From Candidatus Limnocylindrales bacterium (GTDB lineage Bacteria; Desulfobacterota; Binatia; UBA1149; CAITLU01): a DNA stretch of 64,000 nt. The translations under genes were made by a program, and so were the position numbers. The notes under the pieces are model-generated. The model saw only the letters and a program-made list of their open reading frames with translations, searched no databases and had not been told where the DNA came from. Position 1 is the first letter of the stretch; every line of letters begins with the position of its first letter. Shown here in pieces: positions 45,695-54,183 of this stretch. The stretch is taken from contig DASPNR010000007.1 of NCBI GenBank assembly GCA_035626395.1, positions 124,001-188,000 of the forward strand, given 5' to 3'.

Positions 45695-46296
45695 GCGGGC
45701 ATTGTAGGGCTGGCGCTGCCGGCTGGGAACATGAGGCGCACGTTCTCGATGACCGCCGCCAGGTTCAGGAACGAGACGGCGAGCAACGCCACCTCCACCA
45801 GCACGGCCGGAAGCGCGATGGCCGGCCATGCCTCGACCGCGCCGGCAACGACGAGGCCGTAGTTGGCGATACCGGCCCCGTGGCCGATTCGCGAGCGCGC
45901 CGCCGCGCCGCCGCGCCTTCGCTCGAGCAGCATGCGCGCCAGATAGCTCGAGAACGCCGCCGCGAATGCCGCGAGCGGAAGCTGATGCAGCGCCGCCGAC
46001 TCGTGAAGCCAGCCGCCCTCCGGCGCCCAGACGCGCGCCGCGCCCATCGACCACAGCGCCAGGCCCAGGAAAAACGCATCGCACAGGTTGTCGACGAGAC
46101 GTCCGGGGAAGCTCTCGACGCCGCGGCGCCGCGCCATCCGGCCGTCGACGTAGTCGCTGATGCAGGCCAGCACGACGATCGGCAGAGCAGCGTAGGATTC
46201 GCCGTCGGCGGCCAGGACCGTCGCCAGCAGCCAGCCGAGAAGGGGCCGCGCCAGGCTGACCAGATTCGGTCCCAGCGCGGAGCCGCCCGAGCTCAC
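45691..46296 (-). CDS. CDP-alcohol phosphatidyltransferase
   Basis: 201 residues from GTG 46296, which overlaps the stop of the beta-propeller gene (GTGA). The full family motif DGx2ARx8Gx3Dx3D is present at 51-73 (Asp 51, Gly 52, Ala 55, Arg 56, Gly 65, Asp 69, Asp 73). Six or so membrane helices. Members join CDP-diacylglycerol or another CDP-alcohol to a second alcohol, making phospholipids such as phosphatidylglycerol phosphate or phosphatidylinositol-like lipids. The acceptor cannot be told. ATG 46329 is another possible start. Confidence 0.88.
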   Translation of the reverse strand: MSSGGSALGPNLVSLARPLLGWLLATVLAADGESYAALPIVVLACISDYVDGRMARRRGVESFPGRLVDNLCDAFFLGLALWSMGAARVWAPEGGWLHESAALHQLPLAAFAAAFSSYLARMLLERRRGGAAARSRIGHGAGIANYGLVVAGAVEAWPAIALPAVLVEVALLAVSFLNLAAVIENVRLMFPAGSASPTMPA

Positions 46297-47522
46297 ATCG
46301 CGGCCGTTCTCATTTGTGCGTCCCAGCATGCGAAGTGGCCGGCGGCGAGGCGCTCGACCGGCCGGTCCTCGCAAAGGGAAGCCAGATAGACATTGCTCTG
46401 TCCACGCGCCGACACCGCCGCCCGCTCTCCCATGTGCCCGGCGAACACGAGCTGGCTGCCGTCGGGCGAGATCAGCGGATGGGACGCGGCGAACTGATCG
46501 AAGAACCACGAGAAGTAGACGAGCTCGCGGCTCGGATAAAACGTGGAACCGAGCAGGCGGCGGCTGCCGCCGTCACGCACGTCCAGCAGTGACCACTGCA
46601 TGCCGGCTCGCGCATCGAACGCCATCGTCACGATGCGGCTCGAGCACGGCGACCAGAAGAAGCTGACGATCTCGGAATCATCGAGCACGCGCGAGCGGCC
46701 GCTTGCGACGTCGACCAGGACGACGCCGGAGTAGACGTGCGGCGAATCGCCCAGCGCCTGCGAGACGGCGAGCGTGCGGCCGTCGGGCGACCACAGCATC
46801 ACGGTCTGGCCCTGCACCTGCTGCACGACGTCGATGCTGCCGTCTTCCATCCGGTAGAACGACAGGAACTCGCCGCGAGCGTCGCTGCCGTCGATGTAGG
46901 CCAGGCGCTTGCCGTCCGGGGACCAGGCCGGCGTGCGAAACTCGCCCGGCGTGAGCTCGACGATACGCGAGCATTCGTCGTCGACGCGGAAGATCGAGAG
47001 GCGGGCGTCGTCGTAGATGCTCGAGCTGCCGCCGGTGTGCACCGCGATGTAGCTGGCCTGCGGCGACCATGACCAGAACAAGGGTGCGCCGCGATCGATC
47101 GTCACGGTGCGGCCGGGGCGATCGGTGCGGGCAATCTCGAGCTGGAGCTCGTCCTCCCCCTGCAGCAGCAGCGCGATGCTCCTGGAGTCGGGCGACCAGC
47201 TCTCGCACACCGGCGCCGCCGATTCGGTCATGCGCCAGACCTCATCCATGCGAACGCCGTCGTTGGCCAGAGTATAGAGGCTGGCTTCGGGAACCGCGCC
47301 CGAGCGCACGCCGAAGCAGGCGATCTGGGAGCCGTCGGGCGAGTAGGCCGGCCAGACGTAGTAGAGCCGATCGGGGCTGGCGATCTCGTTCCAGCCCCAC
47401 GTCAGCTTGCGAGCCTTGCCGCTTCCGCTGCTCTGATAGACGTCGCCGTCGTCTCCCACATAAAGCAGGCGACACGACTCCTCCGCTTTCAACACCACCA
47501 CCTCCACATCCACCGCCTGCAC
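46293..47522 (-). CDS. TolB-like beta-propeller (PD40) protein
   Basis: 409 residues, start taken as GTG 47522, although several GTG codons lie close together and the true start is uncertain. Blades with the WSPDGxxLA pattern repeat about every 45 residues (PAYSPDGSQIACF, AWSPDGKRLAYID, LWSPDGRTLAVS, FFWSPCSSRIVTM). No signal peptide is visible, unlike TolB itself. The final part has HPLISPDGSQLVF. The stop overlaps the CDP-alcohol phosphotransferase start. It may scaffold a complex; no activity is predicted. Confidence 0.83.
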   Translation of the reverse strand: MQAVDVEVVVLKAEESCRLLYVGDDGDVYQSSGSGKARKLTWGWNEIASPDRLYYVWPAYSPDGSQIACFGVRSGAVPEASLYTLANDGVRMDEVWRMTESAAPVCESWSPDSRSIALLLQGEDELQLEIARTDRPGRTVTIDRGAPLFWSWSPQASYIAVHTGGSSSIYDDARLSIFRVDDECSRIVELTPGEFRTPAWSPDGKRLAYIDGSDARGEFLSFYRMEDGSIDVVQQVQGQTVMLWSPDGRTLAVSQALGDSPHVYSGVVLVDVASGRSRVLDDSEIVSFFWSPCSSRIVTMAFDARAGMQWSLLDVRDGGSRRLLGSTFYPSRELVYFSWFFDQFAASHPLISPDGSQLVFAGHMGERAAVSARGQSNVYLASLCEDRPVERLAAGHFACWDAQMRTAAM

Positions 47523-47568
47523 GGAGGAATCGCCGGAAGGAACACTTTTGTACAGTTGACGAGAGCGA

Positions 47569-47589
47569 GAGCTCGTCGATCACGAGCTC
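47569..47589 (-). promoter_or_regulatory. Inverted repeat upstream of the beta-propeller gene
   Basis: GAGCTCGT and ACGAGCTC form a perfect 8 bp stem with a CGATC loop. It lies in the 100 bp gap between the Smr gene and the propeller gene and could be an operator or part of an attenuator. Confidence 0.35.
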
Positions 47590-47604
47590 GATCGAGACGG
47601 AGCC

Positions 47605-47622
47605 GTTTGCCTCGTGGCAAAC
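47605..47622 (-). terminator. Hairpin directly after the Smr gene
   Basis: On the minus strand GTTTGCC and GGCAAAC form a perfect 7 bp stem with a 4-base ACGA loop, starting at the base after the Smr TGA. No T tract follows, so it may stabilise the mRNA end or attenuate transcription into the next gene. Confidence 0.45.
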
Positions 47623-48414
47623 TCAACTCTCCAGACCACCGACTCCACCCAGCTCGACGTCGATTCGATTTTTACGTGAACTGCCTCTGCGCATCAATAC
47701 ATACAGTGCACCGAGGCCGCCATCACAGGGACGTGCAGTCACGAAGGCGAGGATGCGTCGCGCACTGGGACCACGTGCCAGCCACTCGGGTACCTTCTGT
47801 CGAAGAACACCCTGCTGCCGCGGCGAATTGCGACCTTTGCCGGTGACGATCAAGACACACCGGTGACCACGGCGCTGCTGCTCGCGCAGGAATTCATCCA
47901 CGCTCACGCGTGCATCGTCCAGGACCATGCCGTGCAAATCGATGTGTGCGCTGACCGCGAACATGCCCTTCTCGAGCTGCGCCAGCGTCTCGCGACTGAC
48001 TCCCGCCGCTCGCGCGCGCACGTAGTGGTCGTGAAAAGCGATGTCGAAATCGAGGGCGCCGAGCTCTTCGAGGTCGTTTCTTCGCGCGGCGATGCGTTCG
48101 AGGTCCGGCGTGAACGCACGCCGCACTGCCGAGGCAGGCCGGCTCAGGGGCGCAACGCCTGCGGTCGCCTGTGCAAAAGCTTCTTCGTCCGTGATCTCAG
48201 GAATCTCGCGCGGCCGCTGTGCCGCCGCAGAAGCCGGCGCCGATGGCACGGCTGCAGCGCGCTGCTTGCGCTTCGCCTTGCCGGCGGCGGCCAACTGCTC
48301 GGCGGCCGCGTGGACCAGGTCCCGGAACGGCGAATGGAAGCCGGGCTCGGGTGGAGGCGTTGCGTGGCCGCCCTTCTTCGTGCTGCGCGAGCGCATGGGT
48401 CTTTTCGCCGGCAT
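47623..48414 (-). CDS. Smr-domain protein
   Basis: 263 residues from ATG 48414. A basic, low-complexity N-terminal half (about 110 residues, rich in Ala, Lys, Arg and Pro) precedes an Smr domain with HIDLHGMVLDDARVSVDEFL (core DLHGMVLDDARV), CVLIVTGKGRNS and the closing FVTARPCDGGLGALYVLM (core ARPCDGGLGALY). Smr domains nick DNA or cleave mRNA, for example in ribosome rescue. The conserved H(D)LHG and TGKG motifs are present, so it should be active. The divergent LLM gene lies 218 bp away. Confidence 0.92.
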   Translation of the reverse strand: MPAKRPMRSRSTKKGGHATPPPEPGFHSPFRDLVHAAAEQLAAAGKAKRKQRAAAVPSAPASAAAQRPREIPEITDEEAFAQATAGVAPLSRPASAVRRAFTPDLERIAARRNDLEELGALDFDIAFHDHYVRARAAGVSRETLAQLEKGMFAVSAHIDLHGMVLDDARVSVDEFLREQQRRGHRCVLIVTGKGRNSPRQQGVLRQKVPEWLARGPSARRILAFVTARPCDGGLGALYVLMRRGSSRKNRIDVELGGVGGLES

Positions 48415-48632
48415 CTGCCGTCGCAATCCTTGCCCCGGCGACGCCTGCCGCCGTCGTTCCTCGCCGAGAATAGGGCCGCCGCGGGCAGAGGCGCAACAGT
48501 CGAAGAGGCCGCGCGGTTGCGTGTCATCGCGCTTGTCCGTCGCCCGCGCATGTGCGCAAAGCTGTGCGCAACCTGACGCGTTCGGCCGCCGCGGCTGCGA
48601 CCAATCCCGGACGCGCAAAAGGAGCTGCACCG

Positions 48633-49571
48633 ATGGCTTCGACCGCATCGCCGACGTTCTTTCTGTTTCTGCCGCAAGCCGGGCTGACCTGGGAGGCGCT
48701 GCGCTCGCGCGCCCGCCTGGTCGAGGAGCTGAACTACGACGGACTGTGGCTGGTCGATCACTTCTGGGCCGGAGGCATGCCGGACCTCGACTTCCTCGAG
48801 GCGTGGACGGCGCTGGCAGCACTGGCGGAAGCGACGCAGCGCATTCGCATCGGCCAGATGGTGACCTGCAACTCCTACCGCAACCCCGCGCTGGTGGCCA
48901 AGATGGCCGCAACGGTCGACAACATCAGCGGCGGGCGTCTGGAGCTCGGAATGGGCGCCGGCTGGATGGAAGAGGAGTACCGTGCCTACGGCTACGATTT
49001 TCCGAGCATGCGCACGCGGCTGGCGCAGCTCGAGGAAGGCCTCGAGCTCATGACGAGGATGTTCGAGCAGCCACGCGCAACCTTCCACGGCAGCTACTAC
49101 CGCGTCGACGACGCTCCCAATCAGCCCAAGCCCCAGCAGTCGCCGCTACCGATCACGATCGGCGGCGCCGGCGAAAAAATTTTGCTGCGCCTGGTCGCCC
49201 GCTACGCGAAGCGTTGGAACTGTCCGATGACCAACGCGCCGGAGATCGAGCGTCTACGCGAGGTGCTCGCGTCTCACTGCACCGCCATCGGCCGCGATGT
49301 GAGTGAAATCATCGTCAGCGAACAGACAATGGTCGTCGTCGGCGCCGATGAAGAGGCGTTCCAGCAGAAGATGGGTATGGCCAAGGCCGTCCTCGGCGGC
49401 TTCGCCGATGTCGAGAAGGTCTCGGTGCAGGGCACTCCCGACCGCGTCATCGCCGGCCTGCGCGAAAAGGTGTCGCGCGGAGTGCAGGACTTCGCCATCA
49501 TGTTCGGCGACCTCGCCAGCGAAGAAACCCTCGAGCTCTTCGCCACCAAAGTCATCCCCGCCTTCCGCTGA
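48633..49571 (+). CDS. Luciferase-like (LLM class) oxidoreductase, probably F420-dependent
   Basis: 312 residues from ATG 48633 with AAAAGGAG upstream. TIM-barrel LLM fold with LRSRARLVEELNYDGLWLVDHFW (core LVEELNYDGLWLVDHFW), ATQRIRIGQMVTCNSYRNPAL (core GQMVTCNSYRNPALVAKM), DNISGGRLELGMGAGW and LPITIGGAGEKILLRLVA (core PITIGGAGEKILL). Members use F420 or FMN with many substrates. Assignment to F420 comes from overall resemblance to the TIGR03560-type subgroup and is not proven. It is convergent with the LysR gene. Confidence 0.85.
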   Translation: MASTASPTFFLFLPQAGLTWEALRSRARLVEELNYDGLWLVDHFWAGGMPDLDFLEAWTALAALAEATQRIRIGQMVTCNSYRNPALVAKMAATVDNISGGRLELGMGAGWMEEEYRAYGYDFPSMRTRLAQLEEGLELMTRMFEQPRATFHGSYYRVDDAPNQPKPQQSPLPITIGGAGEKILLRLVARYAKRWNCPMTNAPEIERLREVLASHCTAIGRDVSEIIVSEQTMVVVGADEEAFQQKMGMAKAVLGGFADVEKVSVQGTPDRVIAGLREKVSRGVQDFAIMFGDLASEETLELFATKVIPAFR

Positions 49572-49710
49572 CGGCGCCGCCAAGGCCAGCGAGCGAAGGG
49601 AGATCGCGCCCATGAGCGGGCGCACAGAGTGGTCGAGATGCGAGGCGCGCGGCGCGCGCACGGCGCAGGCGGGCTGGGAGGCCCGCCGGAGCGAGCACGT
49701 GACGCGCAAA

Positions 49711-49730
49711 GCGGATCGGCCGCTATCCGC
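49711..49730 (-). terminator. Likely terminator of the LysR gene
   Basis: On the minus strand GCGGAT and ATCCGC form a 6 bp stem with an 8-base loop, 14 bp after the lysR stop, followed by TTTGCG. A second, longer GC-rich inverted repeat without a T tract lies at 49668-49687. Confidence 0.4.
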
Positions 49731-49743
49731 GTCCGCTCCGCTC

Positions 49744-50646
49744 TCAGGCGCTACGCAAATGCCGCTTGCTGTCGGCTTGCAGATACTCGATGAATTTCTC
49801 CGCCGCCGGGCTGAAATGCTTGCCGGTGCGGTAGATGATGCCGATGGGGCGGGTGATGCCGCGGTCGGCAAGCTCGATGCGGACCAGGGTGCCGGCGTGA
49901 ATCTCGTGCGCGCAGGCCTTGTCCGGAATGATGGCCACGCCCGCGCCGACCTCGACCAGACGCTTGACCATCTCGATGTTGTCGAGCTCGGCGACGTACT
50001 GCACCGCCACCTGCTTCTCGGTGAACAGACGATCGAGTGCCAGACGCGTCGGTATACCCTTTTCAAAGCCGACGATCTTCTCGCCATGCAGGTCGGCGAC
50101 CGAGATGCGCGTCTTGTCGGCGAGCGGATGATCGGGCGCACACGCCACGACAAGGCGATCGGTGCGGAAGTCGAGGACGGTGATCTGTGCGCGCGCCGTA
50201 GGATAGGCAACGATGCCGAGATCGACGTTGCCACGAAGCACCTGCTCGTAGACGTGACTGGCGCGGTCGTACTCCAGGTAGACGTTGACGTGCGGGAAGT
50301 CGGCGAAGTAGTGCTTGAGCGGCTCCGACAGCTCGTACAGGCCGATGCTGTGCACCGTGCCCACGCGGATGCTGCCGGTGACGACGTTGCTGAGGCCCTG
50401 GAGCTGCGCCTCCATCTCGTTGAAGAGGTGCAGGATCTCGCGGCTGGCACGGTGGAGAATCTCGCCGGCCGCCGTAGGCCTCACGCTTCCTCTTTTGCGC
50501 TCCAGGAGCCGTTTGCCGTAGCGCTCCTCCAGGCCGCGAACCTGCTGGCTGACGGCGGACTGGGTGATGAAATTTTGCGATGCGGCCAGCGAGAAGCTCT
50601 GGTTCTCGACCACGTCACAGAAGATCTTCAGGGTCTCGATGTGCAT
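49744..50646 (-). CDS. LysR-family transcriptional regulator
   Basis: 300 residues. N-terminal winged helix-turn-helix with FCDVVENQSFSLAASQNFITQSAVSQQVRGLE (core SFSLAASQNFITQSAVSQQV) and the RPTAAGEILH junction, then a periplasmic-binding-protein-like effector domain. Regulated genes in the family usually lie divergent from the regulator. Here the divergent gene is ddl, 248 bp upstream, so ddl is a possible target. The LLM oxidoreductase on the other side is convergent. The effector cannot be told. Confidence 0.93.
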   Translation of the reverse strand: MHIETLKIFCDVVENQSFSLAASQNFITQSAVSQQVRGLEERYGKRLLERKRGSVRPTAAGEILHRASREILHLFNEMEAQLQGLSNVVTGSIRVGTVHSIGLYELSEPLKHYFADFPHVNVYLEYDRASHVYEQVLRGNVDLGIVAYPTARAQITVLDFRTDRLVVACAPDHPLADKTRISVADLHGEKIVGFEKGIPTRLALDRLFTEKQVAVQYVAELDNIEMVKRLVEVGAGVAIIPDKACAHEIHAGTLVRIELADRGITRPIGIIYRTGKHFSPAAEKFIEYLQADSKRHLRSA

Positions 50647-50894
50647 CGCGCTCCATTACGGACCATGAATTTCGCCGGTCCGTCGTTTCCGTCTGCTTAT
50701 AGCCACGCCGGGAGTAGCAGCAAACACGAACGTGCTTGCGCCAAAGATAAGATGTCCTACACCATTGCGCCGTGCGCGCCGCCGGCGCCGGAGGCCCAGG
50801 TTGCTGGGCCATCGACGGGCGCGGTGCTACACAGGCGCGAGTCGGATCGGTCCGCCATGCCGCTCGCATGGCGCTGGCGCGGTGGGGGTGGCCC

Positions 50895-51974
50895 GTGAAG
50901 GGATCGCGAAGTCTTCATGTCCTGGTACTGGTTGGCGGGCGCTCGGCCGAGCATCCGATCTCTCTTCGCTCGGGCGCAACGGTAGTAGCGGCGCTGGCGC
51001 AGACACCCCACCGCACCACCGTCGTGGGCATCACCCGTGACGGCGTCTGGGTGCACGGCGATCTCACCGATCAGTTGGAAACCGCCCGCAACGCGATCAT
51101 CGACCTCGACGGACGGGGCATGCGACGGGTAACGGTGGCCTGGGACGGAACCAGCTGCCGCCTCTACGCGCTGGACGGGTCCGACCTGGGCGACGCCGGT
51201 GCGGCGGTCGATGTGGTCTTTCCCGTCCTGCACGGCCCCAACGGCGAGGACGGCACGGTGCAGGGCCTGCTGGAGCTGGCGCGCGTGCCGTACGTTGGCG
51301 CGGCAACGACCGCCAGCGCTCTGGCGATGGACAAGCTGGCGATGAAGACGCTCTGCGCCGGAGCGGGCCTGCCGCAGGTCGAGTTCCTTTCGGCCGGTGA
51401 CGACGACGCGGCCGCGCTGGATGCGCGCGTTCGATCCGCGTTCGGCTATCCCTGCTACGTCAAGCCCGCGAATCTCGGATCGTCGGTCGGCGTTTCGCGT
51501 GCGCGCGATGCAGACGAGCTCGCCGCCGCCCTGGCCGAAGCGCGCCGGCACGACGAGCGGGTGCTGGTGGAGCGCGCGGTCGATGCGCGCGAGATCGAGA
51601 TCGCCGTCCTCGGCAGCAAGCCGCCGCGCCTCTCGCCCGTCGGCGAGATCATGCCTGCGCAAGGCTTCTACGATTTCGACAGCAAGTATGTCGACGCCAC
51701 TGCCGGGCTGCGCGCGCCGACCGAAGTGCCCGAGGACGCGCTGGTACGTATCCAGGAAGTTGCGGCAGCGGCCTGGGAACTGATCGGCGGACGCGGAATG
51801 GCCCGCATCGACTTCTTCCTGGAGCGCGGCAGCGGCAACGTGCTCCTCAACGAGATCAACACGATCCCCGGCTTCACGCAGATCAGCATGTATCCGCGGC
51901 TGTGGTCGGCCGCCGGCCTGGAGCTGCCGGAGCTGGTCGAGACGCTCCTGTCGCTGGCGCTGGAGAGACGTTGA
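50895..51974 (+). CDS. ddl: D-alanine-D-alanine ligase
   Basis: 359 residues from GTG 50895. ATP-grasp ligase that makes the D-Ala-D-Ala dipeptide for peptidoglycan. N-terminal LVLVGGRSAEHPISLRSG (core GGRSAEHPISL) is the family signature (usually GGxSxEHxVSL), VFPVLHGPNGEDGTVQG (core HGPNGEDGT) is the next conserved block, and NEINTIPGFTQISMYP (core NEINTIPGFT) closes the active site. GGGGTGG precedes the start. The stop overlaps the next gene's TTG start. Many Ddl proteins are about 310 residues; this one has an enlarged N-terminal part. Confidence 0.93.
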   Translation: MKGSRSLHVLVLVGGRSAEHPISLRSGATVVAALAQTPHRTTVVGITRDGVWVHGDLTDQLETARNAIIDLDGRGMRRVTVAWDGTSCRLYALDGSDLGDAGAAVDVVFPVLHGPNGEDGTVQGLLELARVPYVGAATTASALAMDKLAMKTLCAGAGLPQVEFLSAGDDDAAALDARVRSAFGYPCYVKPANLGSSVGVSRARDADELAAALAEARRHDERVLVERAVDAREIEIAVLGSKPPRLSPVGEIMPAQGFYDFDSKYVDATAGLRAPTEVPEDALVRIQEVAAAAWELIGGRGMARIDFFLERGSGNVLLNEINTIPGFTQISMYPRLWSAAGLELPELVETLLSLALERR

Positions 51975-52582
51975 AGCGAGCGCTCGTCGCGCTGTTCACC
52001 GTAGCGGTCGTTGCAGGCGCGTGGATGTTCTCGGACCGCCCATCGCCATCGCCATCGCCATCGCCGCCGCCGGCGACGACGCGTGAGCAAGCGACGAACG
52101 CGCCCGGCCCACCCGCGCATGCGCCGCCGCCGCCAGCACTCCCGGATGCAGTGGCGCCGCCACCCGCTGCGGCCGCTCCGGTGCCGGCGCCGGGATCGCC
52201 GGAGGCGGCGGCCGAAGGCGCCCGGCTTCGCGAGGAGGGCCTTCGGCTCCGCGCCAGGATCAAGGTCGAAGAGGCCCTGGCGGTTCTGAAGCAGGCGGTC
52301 GCCGTCGATCCGTCGGCGGAGAACCACGCTGCCTATGGCCGTCTGCTGCGTGATCTGACGGTGATCGACAAGGCGCTCTACCACCTGCGCGCCGCCGCCG
52401 AGGCCGATCCCCGCAATGCCGATCGCTGGATCGAGCTGGCCAATGCGTACTACCTCAAGCCCGATCCCGGCCTTGCCTGGCAGGCCGAAAAACGCGCCAG
52501 GGAAGCCGAGCCCGGCCTGCAGCTGCGACGGACGCGCGGACAGCTCGAGCGGGCGGATGACTCGACGGCGCCAGCGCAATAG
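51971..52582 (+). CDS. Membrane-anchored TPR protein
   Basis: 203 residues from TTG 51971, whose last bases overlap the ddl stop (TTGA). One N-terminal membrane span (ALVALFTVAVVAGAWMF) followed by a Pro/Ser/Ala-rich linker, whose start is encoded by four copies of CATCGC, then two or three TPR helices-pairs (LREEGLRLRARIKVEEALAVLKQAVAVDP, core EEALAVLKQAVAVDP; ADRWIELANAYYLKP). It faces the periplasm. Coupling to ddl suggests an envelope role, but no function is shown. Confidence 0.8.
   Translation: MKRALVALFTVAVVAGAWMFSDRPSPSPSPSPPPATTREQATNAPGPPAHAPPPPALPDAVAPPPAAAAPVPAPGSPEAAAEGARLREEGLRLRARIKVEEALAVLKQAVAVDPSAENHAAYGRLLRDLTVIDKALYHLRAAAEADPRNADRWIELANAYYLKPDPGLAWQAEKRAREAEPGLQLRRTRGQLERADDSTAPAQ
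52041..52064 (+). repeat. Hexanucleotide microrepeat (CATCGC)x4
   Basis: Four perfect copies of CATCGC encode Ser-Pro repeats in the linker of the TPR protein. Such tracts can change length by slippage. In this frame it stays in frame because the unit is six bases. Confidence 0.8.
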
Positions 52583-52599
52583 AAAGCGGATATAGGTCG

Positions 52600-52628
52600 T
52601 TGACCCGAGGCGAAACCCCGTGTTAGGC
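52600..52628 (+). promoter_or_regulatory. Candidate promoter of the secreted hydrolase gene
   Basis: TTGACC at 52600-52605 and TTAGGC at 52623-52628 are 17 bp apart. The -35 box is good, the -10 box poor. A strong GGGGAGG lies 6 bp before the ATG at 52666. Confidence 0.35.
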
Positions 52629-52665
52629 GGGTGCGTCCGGCTGCATCTTCTCTGGGGAGGTTCCG

Positions 52666-54114
52666 ATGAAATTGCGTTCCTGGGCCGCGCTGACCAGCGC
52701 AGTCGCCGTCATTTTCTGTGCCGGCACCGGCATGGCTTTCGAGGATTGTCCTGTGGGCGTCCCGTGCACCGAATACACTGGGAGCGGCAACGGCTCCTAC
52801 TTCCGCATCACCATCCCGCAGGATTGGGACGGCGATCTTGTGATCATCAATCACGGCTTCGATCTGAACAGGCGCAGCATCCGCGGCCACGAAACGTGCC
52901 GGCAGACCGGAACGCCTGTTCCATGCCAGTCCGACGCGGATTGTCCCGTGGACGTCACCTGCAACAACATTTCCTATTTCGGGCTCGAGCAGCTGCTGCT
53001 GCCAATGGGCAAGGCGGTCGCCGCCAGCACCTACAGCGAGACCGGCTGGGCCGTCTTCGACTCGCGAAAGGATCTCAAAGAGATCCTGAAGTTCATGAAG
53101 AAACAGCCGGCCATCGGCAACCCCGAGCGCGTCATCGTCACGGGCTTCTCGCTCGGCGGCGCCGTGACCGCCGACGCGGTCATGCGCATGAAGATCGACG
53201 GAGCCATCCCTCTTTGCGGCGCCGTCGGCGGCGGCGTCCAGACCTGGGATACGGCCAATGAAGTCCGTCTGGTGTACGACTTCCTCTGCGACGGCATCGA
53301 GGGAGCCGAGTTCACGTCGCGGCCCGACGTCGGCGAAGCCACGACGTTCGACAGCGACACCGACGCCATCAGGATGGCGCTCAAGGTCAACGCCTGCTTC
53401 GGAGTTCCCATCGGGCCGAGCGAGGATCCGCAAGAGGCGGCGGCGCAGGCCGAGCGCCTGGCGGACTTCTACGAGATCACGCAGTTCTCGGGCAGCAATT
53501 CCGAGGTGGCCATCGCGATGGGATTCGCGACTCTCGGCATGGGCGACTTCGTCCGCGATGACGACCGGCTGGGCGGCAAGCGCATCGGCTGGAACTCCGA
53601 GCCCGATCTCGATTACAGCACTCTCGGCGACAACCCCGTGCTGGCGGCCGACTACGACGCCAGCGTGCAGCGGCTGACGCGAGGCCCGGGCCGCAGCCGC
53701 CTGGCCAAGGCCACGCTCATCGATTTCACCAAGGGGAAGGGCAAGTCCGCCGAATATCCGATCCTGTCGATGGCCGGGAGCGCCGACTGGCTGGTGATCC
53801 CGGAGTTCCAGCGCGTGTTCACGGATGCCGCCGCGATCGGCGGCAAGCTGCTGACACAGACCTGGATCAGCACCTATGGCCATTGCACGTTCACCGAGGA
53901 GGAGACGACGGCCATATTCCTCGAGTACTTCGACTGGCTCGACAGCGGCGACCTGGTTGCCAACCAGCCCTCCGAGAACGATATCGCGGCACGCTGCGTG
54001 GCCGAAGGCGGCATCGAGGGCGACACCTGCAACTTCGATCTCGGCTATGTCGCCGCCGAGCTGCACGAACGGATTCCGCCGCGGCCGGACTGGGTGCCCG
54101 GCGCGCAGCCCTAG
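52666..54114 (+). CDS. Secreted alpha/beta hydrolase with cysteine-rich segment
   Basis: 482 residues. A Sec signal peptide ends near AGTGMAF. The mature protein begins EDCPVGVPCTEY. LVIINHGFDLN is the oxyanion-side strand and GFSLGG with Ser 162 is the nucleophile elbow. A cysteine-rich insertion of about 25 residues (ETCRQTGTPVPC..DADCP) lies at about 80-110. The catalytic histidine is probably in STYGHCTF. Exported esterase or lipase of unknown substrate. GGGGAGG gives a strong start signal. A terminator follows the gene. Confidence 0.87.
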   Translation: MKLRSWAALTSAVAVIFCAGTGMAFEDCPVGVPCTEYTGSGNGSYFRITIPQDWDGDLVIINHGFDLNRRSIRGHETCRQTGTPVPCQSDADCPVDVTCNNISYFGLEQLLLPMGKAVAASTYSETGWAVFDSRKDLKEILKFMKKQPAIGNPERVIVTGFSLGGAVTADAVMRMKIDGAIPLCGAVGGGVQTWDTANEVRLVYDFLCDGIEGAEFTSRPDVGEATTFDSDTDAIRMALKVNACFGVPIGPSEDPQEAAAQAERLADFYEITQFSGSNSEVAIAMGFATLGMGDFVRDDDRLGGKRIGWNSEPDLDYSTLGDNPVLAADYDASVQRLTRGPGRSRLAKATLIDFTKGKGKSAEYPILSMAGSADWLVIPEFQRVFTDAAAIGGKLLTQTWISTYGHCTFTEEETTAIFLEYFDWLDSGDLVANQPSENDIAARCVAEGGIEGDTCNFDLGYVAAELHERIPPRPDWVPGAQP

Positions 54115-54155
54115 CGGCGAAGACCGCGGGCGCTGCCACGGCGGGCGCCAGGAAG

Positions 54156-54183
54156 AGCCCTCGGCCTCAGGCCGGGGGCTTTT
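54156..54183 (+). terminator. Terminator after the secreted hydrolase
   Basis: AGCCCTCGGCC and GGCCGGGGGCT form an 11 bp stem (one T-G pair) with a TCA loop, followed by TTTCCTTTC. It lies 41 bp after the stop. The convergent acyl-CoA ligase ends inside it. Confidence 0.8.
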
